From: a virus
DNA: 44,504 nt
IMG/VR virus record: IMGVR_UViG_3300013131_000079
Coordinates: 1 to 44,504 of that record
Direction: 5' to 3' (one strand)
The position numbers and the translations under genes were made by a program. Of this stretch, positions 24,007 through 32,027 are shown piece after piece; position 1 is the stretch's first letter, and the number at the start of each line of letters is the position of its first letter. The notes beneath the pieces were generated by a model. The model saw only the letters and a program-made list of their open reading frames with translations, was not told where the DNA came from and searched no databases.

Positions 24007-25122
24007 ATGTTTATCGATAATGATTTTCCGAAGATTCTTGGTGCCGAGCTGTACCGTCCGCACCCCGCATACATCGTTGAGATGGCTGCGGAGCCCGTGG
24101 TTGTCCATGATTTTTCTAAGCAACCTGGTCAGACTGTACAACTGGATCGTTACCGTTTCTTCGGTAATCCTGGCTCCAAAGAATCTCGCGAGCGCACTGC
24201 TGAGCAGACCATCGGTACTGCTAACAGCCGCAACATTGTGAAAGATAAGGTGCTGGTTACTCTTAAGGAGTACACCGGACCTGCCGATCCTGCTGATCCG
24301 ACTCAGCCGAGCACCTTTAAGATTGCTCGCGAGACTCTGATCACTGCACAACGCTTACTGCTGGATACGGGTAACCTCACCACCTTCCACCAGTCGATCG
24401 GTAGCCTCACCCTATTAGATGACTATCGCCGTTGGCGCGATCGGGTGTTCATCAACGAACTCCTGAAAGCTGTTTCCAAAGGTGAGTCTTCTGACACCCA
24501 AGGTGGTTACTACTTCCCTGGTGACCTGGCCACCGGTTCGCTGACCTACACCAACGCCGAGCAAGCTAAGTTCGACGTTAAGGATGACTTGCTGCGTGTG
24601 GTGAAGAGCCTGCGTAAGCGGAACACTCCTACCTTCCAGGATGGTTTCTATCGCTGCGTTTGCGATCCCACCTTCCTGATGCACCTGCGTCAGAACAGCG
24701 ACTTCCGCGAAGTTGCTCGTTACCCTGGCAACGGTCAGATCAACCCTCTTATGTCCGGGATGCAGCCTAACGCTGCCCTGTACATGGGTCAAGGGTTCGG
24801 CCAAGCCACCTTTGTGGCCGGTGAGCCGATTATGCCCACGGGCTTTGTGTTTGAAGGCGTGCGCTTCTTCGAAAGCACCAACATGCCTACTCAGACTCAG
24901 ACCGCGACCATCGCATCTACCGCCGCTTCTTACAACGCAGCTATCGGTATCTTCTTTGGTCCTCAGTCCACCGGCGTTGGCATCGGCGGTAACAACGCTC
25001 AGGTGCTGCTCAACAACAACGACGACTTCAGCCGTTTCATCATGATGATTTGGAGCCTGTACGCAGGTTTTGAACTTCTGAACGCTGACTTCGTTACCGT
25101 TGCCTACTCTTTCGACGCCTGA
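24007..25122 (+). CDS. Major capsid protein (N4 gp56-like)
   Basis: 371 residues, ATG at 24007. An N-terminal arm ('HPAYIVEMAAEPVVVHDFSK') leads to 'RYRFFGNPGSKESRERTAEQ' and a strand 'KVLVTLKEYTGPADP'. A helix 'DDYRRWRDRVFINELLKAVS' resembles the spine helix of HK97-fold capsids of the N4 gp56 type. 'FYRCVCDPTFLMHLRQNSDF' and a hydrophobic C-terminal domain follow. Codon use is rich in NNC and CTG, unlike the AT-rich neighbours, as expected of the most highly expressed gene. A partner gene follows 14 nt later with a strong ribosome-binding site. Confidence 0.85.
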   Translation: MFIDNDFPKILGAELYRPHPAYIVEMAAEPVVVHDFSKQPGQTVQLDRYRFFGNPGSKESRERTAEQTIGTANSRNIVKDKVLVTLKEYTGPADPADPTQPSTFKIARETLITAQRLLLDTGNLTTFHQSIGSLTLLDDYRRWRDRVFINELLKAVSKGESSDTQGGYYFPGDLATGSLTYTNAEQAKFDVKDDLLRVVKSLRKRNTPTFQDGFYRCVCDPTFLMHLRQNSDFREVARYPGNGQINPLMSGMQPNAALYMGQGFGQATFVAGEPIMPTGFVFEGVRFFESTNMPTQTQTATIASTAASYNAAIGIFFGPQSTGVGIGGNNAQVLLNNNDDFSRFIMMIWSLYAGFELLNADFVTVAYSFDA

Positions 25123-25136
25123 GGAGGTAACTAACG

Positions 25137-26015
25137 ATGACTATTAATCCTAATCAGCTGTCCGTTACCAAGATTTATCCTGGTAACTACACCAACGTTC
25201 TTCGTTATTGGAACGAAGAAAAAACCGTTCAGTACAACAATGCGAACGGTGTTTCTCAAAACCTGACTGGTCAACCCGTCGGTGGTCCCGTCGGCGTGAT
25301 CTTCCAGCCGGGCTGGATCGCTCAGCAAGCTATTGGTTATGTTGACCTTAGCTATCAAGCTTTAGGTACTTCTAACCAGCTTGATTACTACACCTTGCCT
25401 TATGGCTCTGGTCAGAATGGTGCTGAGCAACCCTTCCTGAACGCCTCTGTTATCATTCCGTCTCCGGATTTCCATAAGGATATCCGCGCTGACATCACCA
25501 ATGGTATCCAGGCTCCTTCGGGCGTGTACGTCTATCGCACCTCCCTCCGTGTTGATGGCGGTGATGTAGTGAGCTCCGGCGTCGCTGGTGGCGCTGCTGC
25601 CCCTCGTCTGACCCTGATCCCCGCCGTGGCCCAAGGCCTGCGTGATTCTGCAACCGTTGTGTCCGGTCAGTTTGGTACTACCATCACTGGCTCTAACTCT
25701 CGGATTGCTAACGGTAGCACTGCTTCCACTAACATCTTCAATTCGAGCAGCTGGTCTGCTCTGACTGCACAGACTCAGTGGAAACTGTTTACCACCGCAA
25801 ACCTGGGTGGCGCTGCTGCTTCTGGTGTTGCTCAAGGTTCGGGTGTTTACGATCCCCGTGCTGGTGCGGGCAAGCTGTCCGGTCAGAATAAAGCTCTGGC
25901 AATCTGTGAAGTTTGCTGGATCCTGCCCGATCAACCGCCCGAGCGTTCGGATCTTGCTCTGCAGCCCGGCGGTGTTATCGAGTCCAGCATCTACACCTCT
26001 ACCTCTCCTTCCTGA
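25137..26015 (+). CDS. Abundant virion protein, capsid partner or decoration candidate
   Basis: 292 residues, ATG at 25137 preceded by GAGGAGGT, the best ribosome-binding site in the window. Beta-rich and low in charge, with Gly/Ser/Ala loops ('GGDVVSSGVAGGAAAPRLTL', 'GSNSRIANGSTASTNIFNSS'). Shares the C-rich codon style of the capsid gene, so high expression is likely. Position and translation signal fit a head decoration or minor capsid protein; the family is not recognised. It ends 28 nt before a strong terminator. Confidence 0.75.
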   Translation: MTINPNQLSVTKIYPGNYTNVLRYWNEEKTVQYNNANGVSQNLTGQPVGGPVGVIFQPGWIAQQAIGYVDLSYQALGTSNQLDYYTLPYGSGQNGAEQPFLNASVIIPSPDFHKDIRADITNGIQAPSGVYVYRTSLRVDGGDVVSSGVAGGAAAPRLTLIPAVAQGLRDSATVVSGQFGTTITGSNSRIANGSTASTNIFNSSSWSALTAQTQWKLFTTANLGGAAASGVAQGSGVYDPRAGAGKLSGQNKALAICEVCWILPDQPPERSDLALQPGGVIESSIYTSTSPS

Positions 26016-26042
26016 TAAAATCAGAAAGGGAGAAAAAAACTT

Positions 26043-26069
26043 AAACCCCTCCTACGGGAGGGGTTTTTT
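26043..26069 (+). terminator. Strong rho-independent terminator of the capsid operon
   Basis: CCCCTCC (26046-26052) pairs with GGAGGGG (26057-26063). The loop is TACG closed by C-G, a stable UNCG tetraloop. Flanking AAA pairs with TTT, and six T follow (26064-26069). Confidence 0.93.
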
Positions 26070-26086
26070 AATTAAATTTTTATATT

Positions 26087-26115
26087 TTATTATTTATTTA
26101 CTGCTTTACTATGCT
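26087..26115 (+). promoter_or_regulatory. Possible promoter (TTATTA-17-TATGCT)
   Basis: TATGCT at 26110-26115, the same -10 as at 772 and 5986. Only a weak -35 (TTATTA at 26087-26092) lies 17 nt upstream. It comes directly after the terminator and 24 nt before the next ATG, where a new promoter is needed. Confidence 0.4.
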
Positions 26116-26139
26116 TGAAACACTGTACTTGTGTTGATT

Positions 26140-26400
26140 ATGAACGATCGTAAGTTGTCAGATTTTCATTTAGAACGAAAAGAGTGTAAAAAGTGTGGTG
26201 CTATATGGTTAAACGGCACTCATCATTGGGGAACTGGTAAAAAAGGAAACGAATTAGATCTTGCAGGTTTAGTTTGTAATACTATTGACTCTACAGACTG
26301 TATAAATCCTAAAAAAAACTGCACAGGAGGAGATACTTGGGAAAAAAGAGCTGAATTTTTAAAAAAATTAGAAAGTGAGATGAAAAATTATGATTGTTAA
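26140..26400 (+). CDS. Small zinc-binding protein of a cyanophage-type family
   Basis: 86 residues from the ATG at 26140; a GTG at 26131 in the same frame is less likely. 'ERKECKKCGAIWLNGTHHWG' gives a CxxC with nearby His. 'KKGNELDLAGLVCNTI' and 'DCINPKKNCTGGDTWEKRAE' supply further Cys. I recall very similar small proteins in cyanophage genomes, without known function. Four to six Cys/His suggest one zinc site. First gene after the capsid terminator. Confidence 0.75.
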   Translation: MNDRKLSDFHLERKECKKCGAIWLNGTHHWGTGKKGNELDLAGLVCNTIDSTDCINPKKNCTGGDTWEKRAEFLKKLESEMKNYDC

Positions 26401-26454
26401 TCTCCGATTTTTTCAGTTTTAGCTTAAACTACTGCACATATACTGACTTAAGTT

Positions 26455-26910
26455 ATGACTGCCAGTGTTTACAAACCCAGTGGTGTCAAAATCGAAGTAA
26501 TTTCGTCACATGATGAGGGCGAGTACTTAATGGTTCGTTCAAACACCACCGGTAAAGTGTTTTTTGCTCATAAAGATCAAATTGGTGAGTTAAATGAAGA
26601 ACCTGAGGCTAAAACAAACCCGAATCACGTTTCAACCCGTCGAAATAGGCGACCTTTAAAAGCACAGGAAGAGAAAACTCCAATTGTTAAACCTTTACCC
26701 CCCGTAGATAACCGTATTAACTTAAATACTTTGACTCCGGAAGGTTTATCCCAATGTTTACCTGGTGTTGGTCTGAAAACTGCTAAAGAAATTATCGAAT
26801 TGCGTCAATCGCTACCTGGTGAAAAATTTACAAAATTAGATCAACTGCAATCTATTAAACGAGTTGATTGGGATGAGGTATTTGCTACCGGGAGTGTATA
26901 CGTAGAATAA
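26455..26910 (+). CDS. Helix-hairpin-helix (ComEA-type) protein
   Basis: 151 residues, ATG at 26455. The N-terminal 45 residues look like a small beta-barrel ('EGEYLMVRSNTTGKVFFAHK'). A basic Pro-rich linker follows. Residues about 85-145 carry a ComEA-type HhH unit, 'INLNTLTPEGLSQCLPGVGL', 'KTAKEIIELRQSL' and 'FTKLDQLQSIKRVDWDEV'. HhH units bind DNA without sequence preference, or bind other proteins. Among structural genes it may bind genome ends near the connector, or simply be a nucleic-acid protein; unknown. Confidence 0.8.
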   Translation: MTASVYKPSGVKIEVISSHDEGEYLMVRSNTTGKVFFAHKDQIGELNEEPEAKTNPNHVSTRRNRRPLKAQEEKTPIVKPLPPVDNRINLNTLTPEGLSQCLPGVGLKTAKEIIELRQSLPGEKFTKLDQLQSIKRVDWDEVFATGSVYVE

Positions 26911-26911
26911 A

Positions 26912-26927
26912 AGAACATAAATGTTCT
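26912..26927. repeat. Short perfect inverted repeat between genes
   Basis: AGAACAT, AA, ATGTTCT: a 7-bp perfect inverted repeat filling the 21-nt gap between the HhH gene and the next GTG (26932). No T run follows. It could be an mRNA hairpin or a protein site. Confidence 0.4.
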
Positions 26928-26931
26928 AGTC

Positions 26932-27552
26932 GTGGCTCAACTTACTACTTCTGAACTTGAGCAGATTCAATCTTATTTAGCTCAACAAGGGGTTGTTTTT
27001 CAACCCACTACGACTGATGCAACAAAACGCGAAGTTATATATGCAGCAGTTAATCAACTAACTCGAAATCCTGCACAGGTTTTTGGGTATGCGTTAGATG
27101 ACTTTAACTTTAGTCGTGTAGCGTATCACCTTGGGTATAATATAGCGACTGTTCCTGCAGGTGACTACGCTCGTTTATTAGAAGCGAGTAATAGTATTCC
27201 TAGTGAATTTTATTACGATAAAATTGTTCAACAAATTGAACGTTGTGAAGAAGCAGAGCGATTAACTGAGCTTGCTACTGGACGTGCAACAAGTAGGCAA
27301 GAGACAATTTTAGGTGACGTCTCACGTTCTATTAATATCCAAGATAAACGAGAAACTGCTCGTATTTGGCGAGAAAATTATTTATACGAATGTGATCGTT
27401 TAGCACAAATGTTATATGTTCCTAATTATCGAGATCCTGTTGCAGCTAGATACAGATTTGAAAGATCTGGAGGTGAGTTTATTCAAGCTATTCCTGGACC
27501 TCCTGATGTTTCTAGAGCAGACAGACTCTATTTTTATGCTAATTGGCGATAG
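26932..27552 (+). CDS. Virion-type protein, possible connector component
   Basis: 206 residues, GTG at 26932. Mostly helical ('TTSELEQIQSYLAQQGVVFQ', 'IVQQIERCEEAERLTELATG'), with a C-terminal 'YVPNYRDPVAARYRFERSGG' and 'IPGPPDVSRADRLYFYANWR'. The helical body of about 200 residues and the place after the head genes suit a head-tail connector (adaptor) protein, but no family is recognised. It starts just after a hairpin-like inverted repeat. Confidence 0.65.
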   Translation: MAQLTTSELEQIQSYLAQQGVVFQPTTTDATKREVIYAAVNQLTRNPAQVFGYALDDFNFSRVAYHLGYNIATVPAGDYARLLEASNSIPSEFYYDKIVQQIERCEEAERLTELATGRATSRQETILGDVSRSINIQDKRETARIWRENYLYECDRLAQMLYVPNYRDPVAARYRFERSGGEFIQAIPGPPDVSRADRLYFYANWR

Positions 27553-27570
27553 ACTGTCAATAACTATAGT
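27543..27570 (+). promoter_or_regulatory. Possible promoter (TTGGCG-16-TATAGT)
   Basis: TTGGCG at 27543-27548, 16-nt spacer, TATAGT at 27565-27570, overlapping the end of the preceding gene and 13 nt before the ATG at 27584. Confidence 0.35.
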
Positions 27571-27583
27571 TGCTTTATAGGGC

Positions 27584-29251
27584 ATGAGTAGTCTGCCTCG
27601 CTGGTTCTACCAACAAGTTCGTCAACAAGTAACAGATCCTGCTCGAGTTCAATTTTTACTCGAAAAAGTTGGTCCTGCACTTATGCAACGGAGCCGTAAG
27701 GCTTCTGAAGCTGTTCGTCAAACTTTGAGTGAAGCTGGGCTTATGGGGATTCGTCCCCAAGCTCCACGTCCCGCTCCTTCGCAACTGCCTGAAAATATTA
27801 AAGGTTTTCTGGGTCGTCCGGACAGCACAAAATTACGTCCCGGTTTACAACAAATAGTTGATACAGCTATTCAGCGTCGAGCGGCAGAAGCAGCACAACC
27901 CCCCGCTCCGGGAATTCGTGGTCTATCTCCGTTAGTTCAAAATCGTCCTCCAGTTCAAGGTCCTTATACTCGTACTGGCAAATTTGTTCCCGATGCCAAC
28001 GAGGTAGCTGCGCCGATTGTTCCAGCCGCAGCGCCAAGGCCCCAAGAAACTTATCTTCAAAAAACATTTTTAACTCCTGGTGAAGGTGAAGTTGGAAGTT
28101 TTAATCGTTTACGTTTTCCGCCTGGGACTGTTGATGTAACTGGTCGCAAACTTGGTAATGTTACTTATCAACCGGGATTAGAAGCTGGCTTACTTCAAGG
28201 TCCTGCGCTCCCTCCCACTGGAGGTAGTGTTGCTGATTTAATACAGGAAAGATTAACTCGCCCCCGTGGGCCTTTTCCCGGAGAAGAGTTAGGAGGTTCT
28301 TTATTTGATCAAGCTGATTCGGCTCCTGTTAGTGCGTTAGTAAATGAAGCTGCTGAACTGCGCAATGCCGCAGGTGGCGTTCGAATGACAGATTTAACTG
28401 GTATTTTTCGTTTTCTAACAGAAATGCCAATGGCTGCAAGGCTTGCTGGAGTTGGTGTTGTTGGCGGTGGTGCGGGATTAGGGTTAGCTTCCATGTTCTC
28501 ACGGCCAAATGAAGGTTCTGCCCCCGTGGGCGAGTATCCTTCTACGGCTATGAGTCCTCCTGGTAATCCTCCTGTTTCTCCTGGTGGACTTAATTCACCA
28601 GACGTTATGTTCCGTGAACCTGATGGAACTCCTTTAGGATCCCAACCTGTTGTTCCTGGATATAGCTATCAATCTACCCGTGTAGATCCCACTGCTCCTG
28701 CTCCTGTCCTTACGCCAGGTGCTGATCGAGACAGTACACGTCGCGCTCAGTTGAGTCAATATGATCCATCTGCAGCTGCAATTGAACGGGCAATGGAGCC
28801 ACGTAGCCCAGAAATGTATAAAAATATTGGTGAATATTATGCAGCTCGTGAGGCTTATGCTACGCAAGCTCCTGTACGTCAAGCTTTAATGAAGTTCGCA
28901 GGTGGTTTTAGTTACGATCCTGCTCAAGCAGCGCAGCTTGAAAAGTGGGCCGCGCAATACCCCATGTTGGCTTATGAGCTTCAACGCCGCAGTTTAACAA
29001 ACCCTGCAGCAAATCAACAAACATCTGAGTCTGTTACTACGACAACTGTGACTACTCCAATGGGTTCACAAATCGATGCGAATGCCGTGGGTAACGCAGA
29101 AGCAACTGCCGAAGCTGCCGTTAATCCGACTCAAGGTAACACCGATCTTCGTGCTGTTACGACCCCCCAAGAGCAACCTCAGCTTCGTCGAACAAGAGAT
29201 TTTCTTGAGGAGCAAATGAATCCTCGCTCTCGTATGTACGCTGGTTATTGA
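27584..29251 (+). CDS. Large Pro/Ala-rich virion-type protein
   Basis: 555 residues, ATG at 27584. Helical N-terminus ('WFYQQVRQQVTDPARVQFLL'). A long Pro/Gln/Arg-rich middle is probably disordered. A hydrophobic Gly-rich segment at about 284-306 ('LAGVGVVGGGAGLGLASMFS') could insert in a membrane. A helical Ala-rich C-terminal part follows ('AAAIERAMEPRSPEMYKNIG'). The same plan (hydrophobic segment within disordered and helical parts) is seen at 852-3800, so an internal or ejected protein is possible. No family is recognised. Confidence 0.7.
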   Translation: MSSLPRWFYQQVRQQVTDPARVQFLLEKVGPALMQRSRKASEAVRQTLSEAGLMGIRPQAPRPAPSQLPENIKGFLGRPDSTKLRPGLQQIVDTAIQRRAAEAAQPPAPGIRGLSPLVQNRPPVQGPYTRTGKFVPDANEVAAPIVPAAAPRPQETYLQKTFLTPGEGEVGSFNRLRFPPGTVDVTGRKLGNVTYQPGLEAGLLQGPALPPTGGSVADLIQERLTRPRGPFPGEELGGSLFDQADSAPVSALVNEAAELRNAAGGVRMTDLTGIFRFLTEMPMAARLAGVGVVGGGAGLGLASMFSRPNEGSAPVGEYPSTAMSPPGNPPVSPGGLNSPDVMFREPDGTPLGSQPVVPGYSYQSTRVDPTAPAPVLTPGADRDSTRRAQLSQYDPSAAAIERAMEPRSPEMYKNIGEYYAAREAYATQAPVRQALMKFAGGFSYDPAQAAQLEKWAAQYPMLAYELQRRSLTNPAANQQTSESVTTTTVTTPMGSQIDANAVGNAEATAEAAVNPTQGNTDLRAVTTPQEQPQLRRTRDFLEEQMNPRSRMYAGY

Positions 29252-29285
29252 TTAATTGTAAAATTTATTTATTGAGAATTCAATT

Positions 29286-29885
29286 ATGGCCTTTGCTGGA
29301 TTTAATCAGATTCCTGGATATCAAAATGTTAGTTATGGGGAGCCATCTATAAGTATTCCTGTAACTGACTGGGGTGCCATAGCCCAGTCTTCACAAATTC
29401 CAGTTGATCCCTACGGAAGTTTTGGCGTCGATACTGCTGGTATTTATGGTTCTGTTGGCGATAATCTTGCTCGAAATCCTCTCGGACAGAAACAACCTGG
29501 ATTTGTTGATTATTTAAATCAAATTAGTAATATTCTTGAGCAGGGAGCAGATGCCTATCGAGCAGTTAAAGGTATTCCTGCTCGTTTTGGTCCTGAAAAA
29601 GAACAACGTTTAGCGGGCGAACAGTTTGGAAAATATTTAGAAGATCGTCGTGCTGATCGTGAAAAACGTCGCCGTGAAGATAAAAGCAATAAAATTGTTC
29701 CTCAAGACGAAAAATCTTTTAATTTAAGTATTCTTCGTAAAGCATTGTCTGATCCCTCTTCAATAGCACAATTATTTGGTAATACTGCTGTTACTCCAAG
29801 TATCGATCCTGCTTCTCTCGGAGTAGAGATGGATACAACTCCAGCTCGTCAGTGGCGTCCTCAAGCGCCTGCCCTTCCGCAGTAA
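29286..29885 (+). CDS. Hypothetical virion-type protein
   Basis: 199 residues, ATG at 29286. The N-terminal 75 residues are Gly/Tyr/Pro/Asn-rich ('GFNQIPGYQNVSYGEPSISI'). A basic/acidic helix follows ('QFGKYLEDRRADREKRRRED', about 118-138), then a polar C-terminus. A charged helix after a flexible arm suggests an interaction or assembly role. No family is recognised. It follows the 555-residue gene at 34 nt. Confidence 0.65.
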   Translation: MAFAGFNQIPGYQNVSYGEPSISIPVTDWGAIAQSSQIPVDPYGSFGVDTAGIYGSVGDNLARNPLGQKQPGFVDYLNQISNILEQGADAYRAVKGIPARFGPEKEQRLAGEQFGKYLEDRRADREKRRREDKSNKIVPQDEKSFNLSILRKALSDPSSIAQLFGNTAVTPSIDPASLGVEMDTTPARQWRPQAPALPQ

Positions 29886-29906
29886 ATTAATTTTTAAGGA
29901 ACCATC

Positions 29907-30464
29907 ATGAGCTCTACTAGCACAAACAAACAACCTTTGATGGTTGACCGCCCGTTTTTACGTGGCGCCAAAATTAATAATGGTACTACTGTTGTTACTA
30001 ATGCCAGTAGTCCTGATTTTGGTGATCTTATTCAACTTGTTCGTGTTGGTGATGTACCTTCTGAAGACGGTGCGTTAGTCGAAGATATATTTGTTGTTTC
30101 AAATGAAGGTTACCCGAATACATCGGGTCGTCGTTCAGCTGCCTTTGGTGTTTATATATATGCGCCTAATCAAGCGGCCCCCTCAACATCTACGTCTCTC
30201 CTTATTAGTAAATTTGAAGTTGGGTTATCTGGCGATACAGAAGGTTTAATTCAACGTGTTGAATTACCGGCCACGGTCGCCCCAACGCCTCAGACTGGTG
30301 ATACGAATCTCGCTCGTCCTATTGAAGTGGGTAAATCTGAAGCTTTGTATTTAGAGAAAGGTTACATTTTATGTGTAGGTTATTTGGGTAATGGTCCTGC
30401 ATCTGTTTCTGGTGGTTTAAGTCCTTCAGGTATATCAATTTTCGCTCAGGGGGGTTTTTATTAA
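29907..30464 (+). CDS. Beta-rich virion-type protein
   Basis: 185 residues, ATG at 29907 with an AAGGA ribosome-binding site at proper distance. Alternating beta pattern ('GDLIQLVRVGDVPSEDGALV', 'EALYLEKGYILCVGYLGNGP'), ending 'GISIFAQGGFY'. The GG-aromatic C-terminus recalls the end of the next protein (NGGVY). Such compact beta proteins form tail-tip or decoration parts in phages; the role here is unknown. Confidence 0.68.
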   Translation: MSSTSTNKQPLMVDRPFLRGAKINNGTTVVTNASSPDFGDLIQLVRVGDVPSEDGALVEDIFVVSNEGYPNTSGRRSAAFGVYIYAPNQAAPSTSTSLLISKFEVGLSGDTEGLIQRVELPATVAPTPQTGDTNLARPIEVGKSEALYLEKGYILCVGYLGNGPASVSGGLSPSGISIFAQGGFY

Positions 30465-30483
30465 ATTTTGAGACTCTTTATTA

Positions 30484-32025
30484 GTGACTCGTAAAAAAGG
30501 ATCAGATGATTTTAGTTGGAAGACACATCAACCAAAATCATCAAAATTTACTTTTAAAAATTTTCAAGGAATTAGTTCTAGTCACGAACTTTCCACGTCA
30601 ATGCCGTGGAAAAGAAAATTTCGCCCTGACTTTAATTTAAAAGATTTTAGTATTTTACTTGATTATAACTACGCCTCTATGTGGACTAGATGGCGTAGAG
30701 GTTATGAGCTTTACATGTATGCTAATCAAGCATATGTAGGTTTAAATTATTCGTTTGCTTATTTTGTTGGTGGAGTACCGGGAGTAGGTGCGGGTTTGCC
30801 TGGCCTGTGCTTTATGTACCCTTCTACTTCACAAGACATGGCTATGCGAATGACAGCCATTCGCCCTGAAGGTAGTTTTAACTTTTTGGATTTTGGATAC
30901 TCAATAAAAAGTATTTTTCAATATCAACCTGAGATTTATGGAGTTCAGTTATCTAGTAACTTTGGTGCTCCTATATCGTTTTTTACTGGTGAAGTTTTAT
31001 CTAATAAATATGCCGCTGATGGCACTACAAAAACTACATATGGAAACTATACCGTTGTAGGTGTAGGTACACTTGCCGGACCACAAACTCCTAGCTTTTT
31101 GCCTTTATTTGATACTTTATTTATTACGACTGGAGCTAGTAATAGTTGGTCTGTGCTAGATAACAACACTTTAGTTTCTCCTGCTTCTTCCTTACCCATA
31201 GTTGGAGAATTTTTTACAACCGCAATGCGTTTTGGTTGTAATTGTCCTGATTATCTAGCGCGACAAGATTTTAATTTATATGAGTATGACACAAAAAGAA
31301 AATATCCTTATACTCTTCCACAAGATTTAAAGCCTGGTGAGTATGACGCTGGTAATTTTGGTCCTAACCGTACATTTAATACTCGTGACTATCCTGGATT
31401 TTCTAGAGATTTTGGATTTTTATACACAAAAAATGTTTTAAATTTTCCACGTTACGGTGATAGTCCTTCAACTTATTCAGATCCAAACGTTTATTTTTAT
31501 CTACCTAGATTTTGTAAACATATTTATGCGTCTTTTTGGCAACTTTATAAACGCTTCGGTCAAGACTATATGGCTCCGTGGCTTGCTCAGCCCACAGATG
31601 AACCTATGGACGAAAAATACCGAGAATACTTTGATATAAATTTATCTAAAGAAACAACTTTTAATAAAAGGCAAGAGAATCTTCGTTGGTGGGAAAAATA
31701 TTCGCCAAGTAAAGACACAGTACCTACACACATGATGTACCCTGACATGGTTCCGACCATGGTAAAAGTATTAAATTTTGATACTTTAGCTTCTGGTATT
31801 TCTAGTCCAATGGTGGCTAGTGGATTTCAGATGTTTACGATAGATCAATATAATCCGTTTGATCCCGTTCAAGCTGCATTAAGAACTTTTGATGGGGGTA
31901 TTTATAGTAGTGGTGTAAATATAAGTCCTACGGTTTCTTTTATTTTTGACGGCGGTCAGTATTCAGCTGGTGTTTTAATTCCACCTAGCAGTTATCCTAC
32001 TTTATTAAATGGAGGTGTTTACTAA
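30484..32025 (+). CDS. Tail/structural protein of unknown family, 513 aa
   Basis: GTG at 30484. Strongly aromatic (Tyr/Phe/Trp) and conserved-looking through about residue 450: 'WTRWRRGYELYMYANQAYVG', 'MRFGCNCPDYLARQDFNLYE' with a CxC motif, and 'YFYLPRFCKHIYASFWQLYK'. The last 45 residues contain three copies of a short motif, 'FDGGIYSSGV', 'FDGGQYSAGV' and 'LNGGVY', probably the attachment end. Aromatic-rich composition and neighbouring fibre genes suggest a tail or nozzle component. No family is recognised. Confidence 0.7.
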   Translation: MTRKKGSDDFSWKTHQPKSSKFTFKNFQGISSSHELSTSMPWKRKFRPDFNLKDFSILLDYNYASMWTRWRRGYELYMYANQAYVGLNYSFAYFVGGVPGVGAGLPGLCFMYPSTSQDMAMRMTAIRPEGSFNFLDFGYSIKSIFQYQPEIYGVQLSSNFGAPISFFTGEVLSNKYAADGTTKTTYGNYTVVGVGTLAGPQTPSFLPLFDTLFITTGASNSWSVLDNNTLVSPASSLPIVGEFFTTAMRFGCNCPDYLARQDFNLYEYDTKRKYPYTLPQDLKPGEYDAGNFGPNRTFNTRDYPGFSRDFGFLYTKNVLNFPRYGDSPSTYSDPNVYFYLPRFCKHIYASFWQLYKRFGQDYMAPWLAQPTDEPMDEKYREYFDINLSKETTFNKRQENLRWWEKYSPSKDTVPTHMMYPDMVPTMVKVLNFDTLASGISSPMVASGFQMFTIDQYNPFDPVQAALRTFDGGIYSSGVNISPTVSFIFDGGQYSAGVLIPPSSYPTLLNGGVY

Positions 32026-32027
32026 AC

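Noticed and set aside
24001-25934. Minus- and other-frame open frames across the capsid operon (for example 24001-24351, 24415-24804, 25362-25934)
   Set aside because: Long frames arise from the C-rich codon use of the highly expressed genes; the sequences look random and lack start signals.
26912-26927. LexA/SOS-box reading of AGAACATAAATGTTCT
   Set aside because: The half-sites GAAC and GTTC are 6 nt apart rather than the 4 nt expected of that type of box, and the neighbouring genes are structural.
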